The notes under the pieces were generated by a model. That model did not search any database, was not told the origin of the DNA, and was given only the letters and a program-made list of their open reading frames with translations. 64,000 nucleotides of DNA from Zantedeschia hybrid cultivar. Its lineage: Eukaryota; Streptophyta; Magnoliopsida; Alismatales; Araceae. How positions within the stretch are numbered: the first letter of the stretch is position 1; each line of letters opens with the position of its first letter. Below, in pieces: positions 12,745 through 24,800 of the stretch. The position numbers were made by a program, and so were the translations under genes. The stretch is from assembly GCA_030544215.1 (NCBI GenBank), contig JARZZO010000014.1:171886-235885 (forward strand), written 5' to 3'.

Positions 12745-12890
12745 AGTTTTGCACCAAAAAAGTATTTTTTTACGTTTATGTCAAGTATTCTTTTCATTTA
12801 TTAATGTCCATTCATATGTTAATGTTTCATTTGATGAGTTTTGCATCAAACTAGTATCTTTTTTTACGTTGATGTCTAGTATTCTTTTCA
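12745..12890. repeat. Imperfect tandem duplication, about 85-bp unit
   Basis: CAGTTTTGCACCAAAAAAGT..ACGTTTATGTC..GTATTCTTTTCAT at 12748 onwards recurs as GAGTTTTGCATCAAACTAGT..ACGTTGATGTC..GTATTCTTTTCAT at about 12835 onwards. Confidence 0.65.
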
Positions 12891-13279
12891 TGTTCTGATA
12901 GCTACTTCACACATTAATATTTGTACTTTCAGTTTCTTAGATGTTTCCCTGAATTATTTTTCTCTAGGCTAACTTCTCCTATATCTAGATATTTGCTACC
13001 GTCCACTCAACAGATCTAGTAACGTGGAGTCTGTCTACGGTAAACGGTTGGATGTGGAAAACTCTGTTTGCAGCTGTGGGCAATGGACGATGAATAGTGT
13101 ACTAGTTGAATGGATGATCTCAAACTTGAAAAGCCATCCACTTACATGCATGAATACTTGTGTGAATGGCTATAAGGATACATAAAGTTTCCATTCTCAA
13201 ATTTGAAGGTCAAAAACCTCAAGATGCAGTCTATAAGTACACGTGAAGGATCCCTAAGAAGAACCAAGCAGAAAATCTT

Positions 13280-13800
13280 AAGAGTGTGAGAGCACAGAAG
13301 GAAATTTTCCTAGTGCTCCACATCAAGAGAGAAGACAGAGCTTGGGCCAAAGAGAGAGAGTCTTTATGGAGCAAGAAATGTTCTAAAGTTGCACTGGAGA
13401 CTCCTACTGTCCATGGAAGCTTTTTAAAATTAATCTTCCGTCTTGAGGTGGCAGGTCCCAGTTCCTGCAGAACAGGTTTAATTCACTTCCTGCTGAGGGT
13501 GCTGCAGATGACCATGAGGCGTGCTTGAAGCAACTGGTTGCAGTAGGTGTCCGTGGATCACTGGGTTCCCCAGATTTGGGAATGGGCCCAGATGGTCATT
13601 CAGCTAGCTTCTCTTTTCCCAAACCATCCTCTCACTACTAAGGAGAAAAAACGGTGGGTAACTTTCATAAAAGACTCACCACCTCCACCAGTCACCTTTC
13701 CTGTGATTAATTCATTGGCCAACGTTGCAATGGTGGTCGCTGGATCTGGTGAAGCTGCTGCAGTGAATAGGGAGGGCTCTAGGGACTGAATGTGGTTCTT
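13280..13800 (+). other. Unclassified open stretch, possibly transposon-derived
   Basis: Several overlapping open frames of about 80 codons occur here with moderate GC. One + frame at 13460-13620 reads through a helical, acidic stretch (AAPDDHEACLKQLV-like wording). I recognise no domain and see no convincing start or splice pattern. It could be a degenerate gag-type segment or chance. Confidence 0.25.
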
Positions 13801-14650
13801 CTGATCTGCTGCCTGTTCAAATGAAGATGGCAAAATGACTTGGTTTACTGATAAAAATTAAAGCTGTCTCAATGCTGCAAGGCAAATCATGTCTTTAATC
13901 ATTAATCATGTAATTCGTGGAATTCATATCATCAAAACAATTTCATTGAATGGTTGAACATAAAATTATCAATCGTGTGACTTGAGACTTACACAATTAA
14001 CAATACTAGATTGATGAATTTTACAAAAAAGATTAACGCTGTCTTGGTATGGACAATAAAAAATTCATAATCCTTTTATTATAAGCGTGTTAGGTAAGAT
14101 GTAATAGACATTTTCAATGCATGGCGACATGCTTTTGTCGTATGGACGATAAAGCCGAGAGGATTATACTAAACGACCGGTGTCCTCTAATTAAAGGATT
14201 TAATTTGAATTGAGATCCCTTTAAACAAAACATTTGGACATGTGACACCTTATTTAGTAAGGACAGTAAATCATCCTACGTGGTGACCCAGTTACGAGTC
14301 GAGTAGAGTCTTAGATCCACCACCACTATGTCAAAGGGGTTAATATAGAGACGAACCGGATTAGTCGAACATTGAGAGATAAAATAAAAAGAAAAGTTTA
14401 TTAGATCATATCTGTTTGAATTTAAATCTATAACTTGTTAGATGTTTCTTGAAGATAAATTGTAGCCCAAAACTCCTTTTTGGAGATATAACTGTACAAG
14501 TTTGAAGGAAAATGAAAAATTATGTTACATTACCTTTTTTTTTCTTTCTTTCTTTCTTACAATCGTCTATTAAAAGGTCGAACCATTTAAGGGTTGACTT
14601 TAAAAAATACTGAGCTTAACAGATTCTTTTGCTTAAAAGTTGAAATAAAA
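13801..14650. other. AT-rich intergenic stretch, no gene seen
   Basis: No supported exon, repeat array or transposon protein seen on either strand. Confidence 0.55.
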
Positions 14651-15570
14651 GATGTCGATCTTTCAGATTAATTTATTTACACGGCTGTCCTCCCACACCA
14701 AACTCTTCCTCCTCGCGTCGGCTTTTTGGGTCTCATCATCTCGTGCCCGCGTTGGGTGGGGCCTTGTGTGGGGTGTGGGTTGCGGTTGCGCTCCTCCGTC
14801 CAAAACCGAGGACAAGGACGTCAGGGACTCCTCAGGGGCAACAACACACAGGCGCGGGCACAGCCCCAGCTCAGGCCAGAAAATTAAGTATTGGAAAAAG
14901 GCCGTAACAGGATAAACCGGGAGGGAGAGAAGAACCACACACCGGGCGGGCGGCTTACCGGCGGCGAGTGGGAGTGGGAGTGGGAGAGTCATACATTCCC
15001 CCAGTGGAGGAGCGCGTCCCGCACTTGTGCGCCACGAAAAACCAGTCAGATATGATGATCGGATGGATGGATGATCACAACCTCACTCGCTCAGAGAAAA
15101 CAAAACCTCTCCATCTCTCCTGCTCTCTCTAGTAAGTAAAGAAGGAAGGTCTCAGATGCATAATAGGCACATGGCCGTTGGCGTTGCCCCTTGGTAAGTG
15201 TAGGTGCCTTCCTTCACCACCCACTCTCGTTTACTCGACCCTCCCACTCACCCGGCAGAAGCCAGCCAAGCCTTTTGAAGGAAGGAAGGGACTCCATCAG
15301 TAGAAGAGTAGCTCTTCCAGCCAGGGTTTCTCTCCCCCTCCTTCTCTGCCGCAGCCGCAGGTTCGTTAATTGCTACCCGCCTACTTCTCTGGGAGGCTTT
15401 CAAACTCCACCATCCTCGATCGGTCGTATTTCTTCGCCTTTTTAGTTTTAACCATCCGACCTCCGGCCTTAATCTGGGAACACAGCAGTACGAGTGTGGG
15501 GGAGGGAGATCGGATTAGTAATTAATTAACTAAATAAACTAGTTCTGTTTTTTTCTTTTCTTTTCTTTTT

Positions 15571-15600
15571 TTTTGGGGGGCGGCGGGGGCGGGGGGGAGG
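15571..15600 (+). promoter_or_regulatory. G-rich tract with quadruplex potential upstream of the aminotransferase
   Basis: Runs of 6, 5 and 7 G separated by one to four bases follow a T-rich block, about 270 bp before the start codon. The pattern fits a G-quadruplex on the + strand. Whether it lies in the promoter or in a 5' UTR intron is unknown. Confidence 0.35.
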
Positions 15601-15749
15601 ATTCCTTTCTTTTAATACTGTGTGTTAATTCAGCCGCATCTTGCTCTGTGTGCCCATTTCCTTGCCTTTTTTGCTCTGTGTGAATGACTGTTTATTGGTG
15701 GGGTGGAGTATTTGTTTGTGCATACATATTATGTGGTCAGGAGGATATA

Positions 15750-15795
15750 ATTCTTTCTCTCTCTCTCTCTATATATATGTATATATATGTATATG
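15750..15795 (+). promoter_or_regulatory. Candidate core promoter: CT tract then TATATATA
   Basis: A CTCTCTCT pyrimidine patch runs directly into TATATATATGTATATATATG about 75-100 bp upstream of the aminotransferase ATG, spacing compatible with a TATA box and a short leader. It may equally be a simple microsatellite within a longer 5' UTR beginning near 15100. Confidence 0.3.
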
Positions 15796-15867
15796 TATAT
15801 GTAAGGTGAGAGAGATATATAGAAGGGGCCGGGCACGCGAGCTCGCGATCCGGCGAGGCCATCAAGC

Positions 15868-18800
15868 ATGTCGCGGGGCCTGGACTACGAGAATATCAAT
15901 GAGAATGTGAAGAAGGTGGCCTATGCTGTCCGTGGCGAGCTCTATCTTCGCGCCTCCGAGCTCCAGAAGGAAGGCAAGAAGGTACTACTACTACTTCTAC
16001 TTTTCTTACCTGAGGAGCGGAGAGGAGCGGAGAGGAGAGGAGAGGAGACATATATTATTATTTGAGATTGAGGCACAGACATGATCATCATTGAGCTCTA
16101 TCTTTCTTTATTCTCTGATTCATCAAGTTAGAGAAACATACTTCATTTAGTATGTATGTACCCGCTGCTGCTGCTGGTGCGTGCAAGTCCACCCAATCTC
16201 CACGCAGTCCACCGATCGAATCATTATTCATCCAATAATAATTTGCTCGCCTCCCCTCCCCTCCCCTGCCTCATGCTGTTGATCGATCTCTTCGTTCCAC
16301 TGTTCGCAGATTATCTTCACAAACGTGGGCAATCCTCACGCTCTGGGTCAGAAACCACTGACGTTCCCTCGCCAGGTGCACAGCCCACTCGCCCATCTAG
16401 CCTGATTTTGCCGCCTCATTATTATATTAATTCATGCAGCTAGGTGCTTAGATGTGTTTCTAGTCTTCTCTTTTCTATGTTTGTTTCAGGTGGTCGCATT
16501 GTGCCAAGCTCCATTTTTACTGGATGATCCTAATGCGGGGCTTGTATTCCCTGCCGATGCTATTGAAAGAGCCAAACATTATCTTTCCATGACCTCGGGT
16601 GGTTTAGGTACATCGTGTGATTTACGTACCTTTTCTCCTTTCCTCCTAGAGTAAAACTTTCTGTGATATTTCCTTTCTAGAATTGTTTTCACAGTAGTTT
16701 CTCGTTTTTCTTGCATTAAAAGTTTCAACATTGCTTATTCTTTTTCTCTAGTTTCTGTTGCTTTCATCTTAGGTTTTTCATTTTCCCACTTGGATTGCCT
16801 AGAACTATAGTATAATGTGCCTTATTTGTCTTCCTTACTTTCTAGGTCGGTTATTGTCTATCCATAAACATAACCTTGAGGTGCTGTTTGCGCTTCCGCT
16901 CGAGTGCGACATGTGTTTCTATCCATCTGGACTGCCAATGTCATGCCACAGCCGTCATAAACACCATGTTCATATTCAAAACTTTCTATATAATCCGCAA
17001 TATAACTTTTAGAATACAAGGTACTAGATATTGACTCTATTAAAGATGACTTAATTCTTTCAAACATGACTTTTTCTCCAGTTACTTGCTAGCCTGCATC
17101 TGAAATGACGGGGGAGGGGGTGAGTTTTATCGACCAAGTAGAAGGTAAACCAACTAGCTCAACATATGTGAATGAGTGGATCAACAACATAGAAGATGAA
17201 GGTCAAAATAGGAGTAGGAAGTATGTGTATGTTAAAGTATCTCAGCTGTCGCTGCTTAGGTATTGATGAGTACTCTATAAAAGTTTCTCACAAAATGGGC
17301 AAATACAAAACTGTTTCCAACTCGAGTTCCCAAATGCCAGTTATGAAAAACTAAATATATATCTTTCAAATGCAAACACGCTTCTAGATCAAAAAGATCA
17401 ACTATGCAAGGGTTAACGGAATAATCAAAGCAGAGTAAGATCAGGATTATCAGGGATTCATATATAAAATAATAAAAGGTAGGATAAGATCAGTAGGCTT
17501 TCTGAAAGGAGACAAGCTTCCATACCATTCTGCAGAGTCTGACCTAATTCTTACTTGGATTGGGCATGGTCAAGATTGCAGCTACATGTGAGATAACCTA
17601 ACAGTAGAGCGAGGCTTTTGAGGATAGATTCCTGCGTACTAACAGAACTTGAATTCTTTGATCTGTAATTGATATTCATATGCAACCCAGATGAGTGTAT
17701 CTGAACATGTTTGTTTTTTATACACAGGGCAGATTCATTCTTAGGGTTTATCTTGACACTTGGATGGGGTGTATTTTTTATTTGACTTAGTTTGTCTGTG
17801 TTAAAGTGGAAGAGGTTCCTTTCCTCTTCGCCTTCAGCTGTATTACCTCTTTTGTTTGCAACAAAATTGGTGGTACAATCCACAATCCTTCCTCAAAAAA
17901 CCCAGACGAGTGTGTTGAAGCCCTATGATTAGTTGATTGGAATTGAACTTTCCCTTCTTTGCAGTTAGCTAATATCTAAGACTAGTCTAAATGTGTCCAG
18001 TTGTTACCCTACTAAAACTTTCAGTACTATAGATGGAGATATGGGCAGAGTCATTTGACAGAGTCCTGAATAGTCTGGGGATGGACATGCATTTCTACCA
18101 TTTAAACTTTTTTCTTCCTTATTTTATCATGTCTATCTCTGTTACAGAACTGGCATATTTTGCATTATGTTAGTAACAGCATCGTTTCTTTCCTAGTCTA
18201 GTTGAATCTTATTAAGTTTATATTCCTGGAAGGAGCCATGTCAACTGACTAGTTTGCTTCTTTCATGTAGAGTTAATTTGTACTAAGCATTGGTTTTCAT
18301 GATGCTTACTAGATAATTGTTGTTTTTATTTTATTTTATTTTTATTTTTTTTGAAATGAAGTAGTGGATTGTACCACCAATTTTGTGAAATAATAAACAG
18401 AGGGGGTACAATCATGAGTTAGGATTGGCGAGGTGCCTCTCCTAAGAAAAAAAAAATGCTCTAGAAATTACAGAAAAAAATATCAAACTCCCTTCTCCAA
18501 CTATCTAAAGGAAGTTGAAGCAAAAATCTACAGAAAATGAACTGTTCTGAAACAAGCGTTCTCTATATAGGGTCTACTTCCCCGAAAGATTGAAACATTG
18601 CATTCCTTCCATATACTCCAGCAGAAGATGTGTGGAATAATTGATCATATTTTTCCCCTGGTTGGATTTGTGCTGTGCTTTGAGTCTCTTAAATTGAGTG
18701 TCTAATTCTCCAATGTTGTCAAAGTTGAGATGAATAGAAGCTACTTTGCAAAAAAAATGTTCCACACTTCTCTGCTATGCTGACATTGAGTGAAAAGATT

Positions 18801-21800
18801 ATCCACATCTTCTGAACCTTGTCCACAAAGAGAACAAGTTGTATCTGCATTAGGTGCCCATCTGTAAACCATTGTTTTGATCCTTTTCTCGAACATCAAC
18901 CACATGAAAGCACGAACCTTTAGAGGAGATTTAACTTTCCATGTCTGTCCAAACTTATGATAAGGCTCTCTTCTACCTTCAATAACATTTGTATAGAGAC
19001 TTGACAGAAAATTTACCTCCGCCTTTGACCCACATAACCTGATGCTTTCTATCAATATGCACTGGCATATCATTCAGAGTTTGTAGAATAGCAAGATATT
19101 CATCAAATTCTTCGTCTTTCAATTTCCCTCAAGAAAATCATCCATTGAATCTGAAAATCTTCCTTCCTGTAACAATCTTTTACTTTAACACATTGATCTG
19201 AAGCTATAGAAAATATAAGAGGGAATTTATCGCACAGCAATTGTGATCATGCCCATTTGTCTCTCCAAAAGAAGATATCTTCACCATTTCCTACTTTGTA
19301 AAGAATTCCCTTTTTCACAAAATCTGCAGTCTTAAGGATTCCTTTCCACAGAGGAGACATCTTGGAGATGTTAGACGTGTGCAAATAGAATCTCCTTCTG
19401 TCGTGATAATGTTTTTCAATGATAATCCTTTTACAGAGGGCTTTGTCCTCAGTGATGAGATCCCATAACCATCTTCCAATCAAAGCTAAACTCATGGAGT
19501 ACAAACTTTTGACTCCTAAACCTCCATTTTTTACCAGCCTGCAAACCTTATCCCATTTGACTAAGGAAATGCTTCTGGACTTTTCATTAGTTCCAACACC
19601 GCCGCCACCCCCCCCCCCTCCCCCCACCCCCCCCCAACCCCATAAAAAATGCCTTCTGATACTATCTATCCTTCTCCTCACCTCCTGAGGCATAGTAAAA
19701 AACTGACATATAGTGCTGCAGGATTGAACGTAAAACATAATTTAAAAGGGTCAATCTTCCTCCCACAGATAGCTTCCTGGCCTTCCAAATTGACAAATTT
19801 CTCTGCATTTGCATGATTAATGGGTCCCAGTCTGCCATTCTGATTTGCTTGTAGTGGAGAGGTAAACCCAAATATCTTATTGGTAACTTTTCAACTTGCA
19901 ACCCGGTATGTCAGCATATTCTATTGTCTCCTGTTCTTCCAGATTGATGCCTATAATTGAGCTTCTTTCAAAATTGATTTTGAGCCCAGAACTACTTTCC
20001 AATACTGTCAAAATAAAAAGTAAATTCTTCATCTGCTCTTTTCCCCCTTCCAAAAAAATAATAATGTCATCTGCGTGTGCAATACTAATTGAAATTTTGG
20101 TCAGATTGACTGCTTTAATCCAACCCTGCTCTTCAGCTACAGCACAGAGTTTACTCAATGTGTTGGCAACTATGATAAACCTATGACAAACAATAGAGAA
20201 GAGAGTGGACCCCCCTGTCTTAGCCTCTTGAGCTAATGAATTGACCACATACATTCCCATTGATGATCACAGAAAATTTAGCTGTGGTGATACAGTTAAG
20301 CAGTGTGCTAATGGGACGGTCTGGGAAATTCTGATTCCTCATAATACTCCTCAGGCATTGCCAAGAAATTCTATATGCTTTGTTGAAATCAATTTTACAA
20401 GTCACACATTTCCTTTTGCTAGCTTTCGTTGTGTAAATTAATTCATGAGCAATCAGAAATGCATGCTTAAGTTTACGGCCCTTAATGAAAGCTGACTGAT
20501 TCTGCTAAATAAGATCCCCCAAACAGGAACTAATTCTGGTCGCAAGCACTTTTGCAATGATCTTGTAAGACCCATTCAAAAGGCTAACGGGTCGAAAATC
20601 CTTCAATTCCGTTGCTTCACTTTTCTTGGGTAAAAGAACTAAGAAAGTGTTATTAAGGAACTCACAACCTGTTCCCTCCTGCATACTAAAGTTCACACTG
20701 TTTATAACTCCGACCTTGACTAAATCTCAAATTTTTTGATGGAAACTCATTGGAATTCCATCAGGTCCTGGTGTTTTTTCACTGCCCAAACTGAAAACTG
20801 CTTGTTTAACTTCCTCTTCCGTCGCTTCTAACAGTAAACATGCAGCCTTTTCAGCAGAAGTCTTAATTGTTTTTCTTTTGTTTTAACTAGGTGCATAAAG
20901 TGCTTCTAACAGTAAACATGCAGCCTTTTCAGCAGAAATCTTAATTATTTTTCTTTTGTTTTAACTAGGTGCATATAGTGACTCCCGAGGCCTCCCTGGA
21001 ATAAGAAAGGAAGTTGCTGATTTTATAGCAAGGCGTGATGGATATCCTAGGTAGTTTAGTTCAATAGTAAACCTACTGTTTACTGTATAAGATAACAAAA
21101 CATGTTGGACCTTGGTTTTAAAACAGCTGACTATGTTGTGCTCCACTTTAATGTCAACTGTACCAAATGTTTTTCCACTGTTTGCAGTGACCCTGAGCTT
21201 ATATATCTTACTGATGGTGCAAGCAAAGGTGTCATGCAGATGCTCAATACAATTATCCGCAATGAGAAGGATGGGGTATGAAACCTTTATTATAGAGAAC
21301 TCTTTGAAATTATGGTGTTTTATATTCAAATGACTAGTATACTTTTGATGTCTTTCTCATGTAAATTTTACGGCATTGAGATGGCAGATACTAGTTCCAG
21401 TTCCACAATACCCTCTTTATTCAGCTGCAATATCATTGTATGGTGGATCTCTCGTTCCATATTACCTAGAGGAGACAGCGAACTGGGGTCTTGACATCAA
21501 TAACGTTCTCCAGTCAGTGATTCAGGCTCGAATCAAAGGAATTACCGTAAGCCCTTCAGTATTTTGCTTCCTCCTATGTTACCAATTCAAGATGATAGGG
21601 TACTATGATACAAAAGAAAACATTAATGCCACTAAACTTCCAACCTGGAGATGCTCCAAAAATTAAGAGAGCATTTTTATTTATCATAATTTGGTCTTTC
21701 ACAAGTCAATACGTTTTTGTGAGCTTTATTTTGTTGTTTTGGTGAAAACGTTGTTAACCTAGTTGATCTTTTGAATTTATTCTCTTATTTATTCTCTTCA

Positions 21801-24800
21801 TCATCACTGTGTTGGACTAACCCAGATTTGTTATCGATGAGGAAAACACTTGATAATGATGTATAATACATGTTTCCATCAGTCCATATACGGTGTCATT
21901 TTCATGCTTATACCTATTGGATATAGGTCCGAGCAATGGTAATTATAAACCCTGGAAACCCTACTGGTCAATGCCTCAGTGAAGCCAACATAAGAGAGCT
22001 ATTAAAATTTTGTTTCCAAGAGAAATTGGTGCTGCTTGCAGATGAAGTTTATCAGCAGAATATATATCAAGATGAACGACCATTTATAAGTGCCAAAAAG
22101 GTAAGTTTGCCAAACGTTCAGTCCAAAATATTGAAAGCAAGGATTTGTTGCTCTCTTCAGTAAACTAAATATAGTTTTCCTACTTCAAGATTTTGTTGGG
22201 CATGGGTCTGCCACTGAGCAAGGAGGTACAACTTGTATCTTTTCATACTGTTTCCAAAGGTTACTGGGGAGAATGTGGACAGCGTGGTGGATACTTTGAG
22301 ATGACAAATATCCCCCCTAAGGTATATTTATTTCCAGAATTTTTCCTCTCTACTTGTAACATAAATTATAGATCAATGTTCAGATACATGTACCCAACGC
22401 GAATGATCACTAGCTGTGACAGGGTGGTCGGAAAACCCCTTAGGTGATGTGCTGAACTAGGTCAGAAGAAGTCCAGATTCATAGGCCTGCCAATCTCCTG
22501 TCCAAATACTCACAGGGTTGTGGAAGGGGGGAGTTGAATGCATGACCTCACTAACTGAGGCAAGCTTCATGTGCCAATTGAGCCACCCATCCAGTCTATA
22601 GGCCAGATTATGATTCATTAAAATTTCTCTCTCTTGTTTTAGATGACACCTTTGTATGATCTGTCTTTTTCTAATTGCCATCTTCAGAATGCTCTATATT
22701 GCATATCACAAGACCGAATTGGACCTTGGTATCTCCAAAATAACTTTTAAAGTCAAAATCAGGTAGTTTTTTATAGAATAACAATTTAAGTGCTCATTCA
22801 TTATCTAAACCTGTAGATATTTATGGTGTAAAATAAACAGTTTTTTATTTTCACTTATTAGTGCAAAATTATGAATAGCTCATAATTTATCTTTCAATGC
22901 ATTATTTTGGGAAAGGAAAAATAAAATTAGTGAGATAATTATGGCTGCGTTTGCGGGAGCTTCCAATTCAAATCACTTTTGCACTTTCATTCAGTTATTT
23001 TGAGAGATGGAAATTAGATCTTGGAAGCCACTTATGTAGTGCTTGGCTTCCCATCAAAAGCAATAAAGTGGAGCTTCCTAGATTGGGAAAAAAAAGTGGG
23101 ATTGTTAGGAAAAGGTTATACTTTTGTAACTAAACAAAATTAGTTATAACTTCTCTCACTCAAAATTTTCCATGTGAAAAGTAAAAGTCAAAGAGTAGCT
23201 TTCAACTAGAAGCTTTCCCAAACATGCCCTATATGTTTCAGTGCAAAAGAGGATGCCTATGCTTCAAAAATATGATATTACACTGCAATATATTACAATT
23301 CAATTGTGTCACGTCCCGGCTGTATGATTAATTATAACAATTTTGTTTTAATTGAATTTTGCATGTTAACAAGTTTTCCTTCATTTCCTGGTTATGGTGT
23401 TGAGCTGGACTAAAACACCATTTAGTTTTTCCAGGCACATCCATAAATCAGATGTTGTAGCTCCGTAACCATTACACACTGTTAGTTGGATATCCAGAAT
23501 TTGTTTGCTTGTGTTGTGTATGGTCTCCATTTTGACGGCTCTTTATAGTTTAAAATTACCAAGTCGGGAACCATTTTTAAGAAAAAGCTGGATTGTCCCA
23601 TCAAACCGACTAAAAAGCTGGATTGTCCCATCAAATTGACTAAGCTATATCATATAATCCTGCAAATGGTGCATAATGCTTAAAATATCCCTGGTAACCA
23701 TAATATTCCAAAGATGTGAAAAAAAACTTGAAGATGAGGGAAATTTTTGCTTTCTAAGGCTAGCTATCTTGATTATCAGTGATTCTATAAAGGGTTTTAT
23801 AATGATTATTAGCTTGTCAGTTTGTGGAATTCGTAAAATTATGTTTACCAGAGGAATGATCAGTAACAGATGCACCTTTGATAGGGTTAGAACAGAAAGA
23901 TGGGAAAATTTTATTGAAGTGGCCCACCCCAATTTAGATGATTTCCCTAAAATGTTTCATGGTGCAAGATTATTTTCTCAACTTTGTCTCAAGTTGTGAA
24001 TGCACGTTATTGGAATATCTGCTTACTTCTTATCCCATTATTCACAGAGAATCCTCTTCCTGTTGCATCCTTTGGGGTCAAATATGGCTGTCTAGGCTGG
24101 TATTTAGGTTGACTTGGGGCATTTTGTCAGAAAATGTTTTCCCCTGTTAGGGAGAGAGACACATTTTACATAGAATTATTTTACATAATATCTTAGACCT
24201 ACTTAGATTATGATTACTGGAGTCCTACTTGGATTGGTATTGCAGATAACAGTTCCAAATAGGTTTAGTACTTATGTGTCATATTTTTATTAGCAGTGGG
24301 AAGGAGTCCTATTCCCACTTCTATCGGAAATTGTCTTTGTCTTTGACACAATAACAAGATGTAGTAAGGAGTCCTATTCCCACTTGTACTGGGAATTGTA
24401 TTTGTCTTGCTGAGGCCATCTTCTTTCCTTTTCCTTTTGAGATTAGGAATTTCACAAGCAAGTTTACTTGCCTTAAGATTTTACCAAAGGCTTAGTCAGG
24501 TCAAGAGCCAACAATAAGGTTCCCCATAGTCTGAACAATTAAGTGGATCTTTTTCTTTCCTTCAGAATCCAGTTATTTAACAAAAGGTGAACCCTTAAGC
24601 TGAACCCGGCATCTGTGGGAGAACACTGTTATGCATATTTTCCAGTGCATCTGACATAAATCAAGCAAAGCAAAGTTACTGTTTTGTCATTTATGGTCCC
24701 CATCTTAACCATTCATGTCCCATCATTTCTTGTTTTTGACATTTGGCGTCCCAGATCTCAGCACTATCTCTGTGGGTTGGCGAGGCAATGTCATAGAGAT

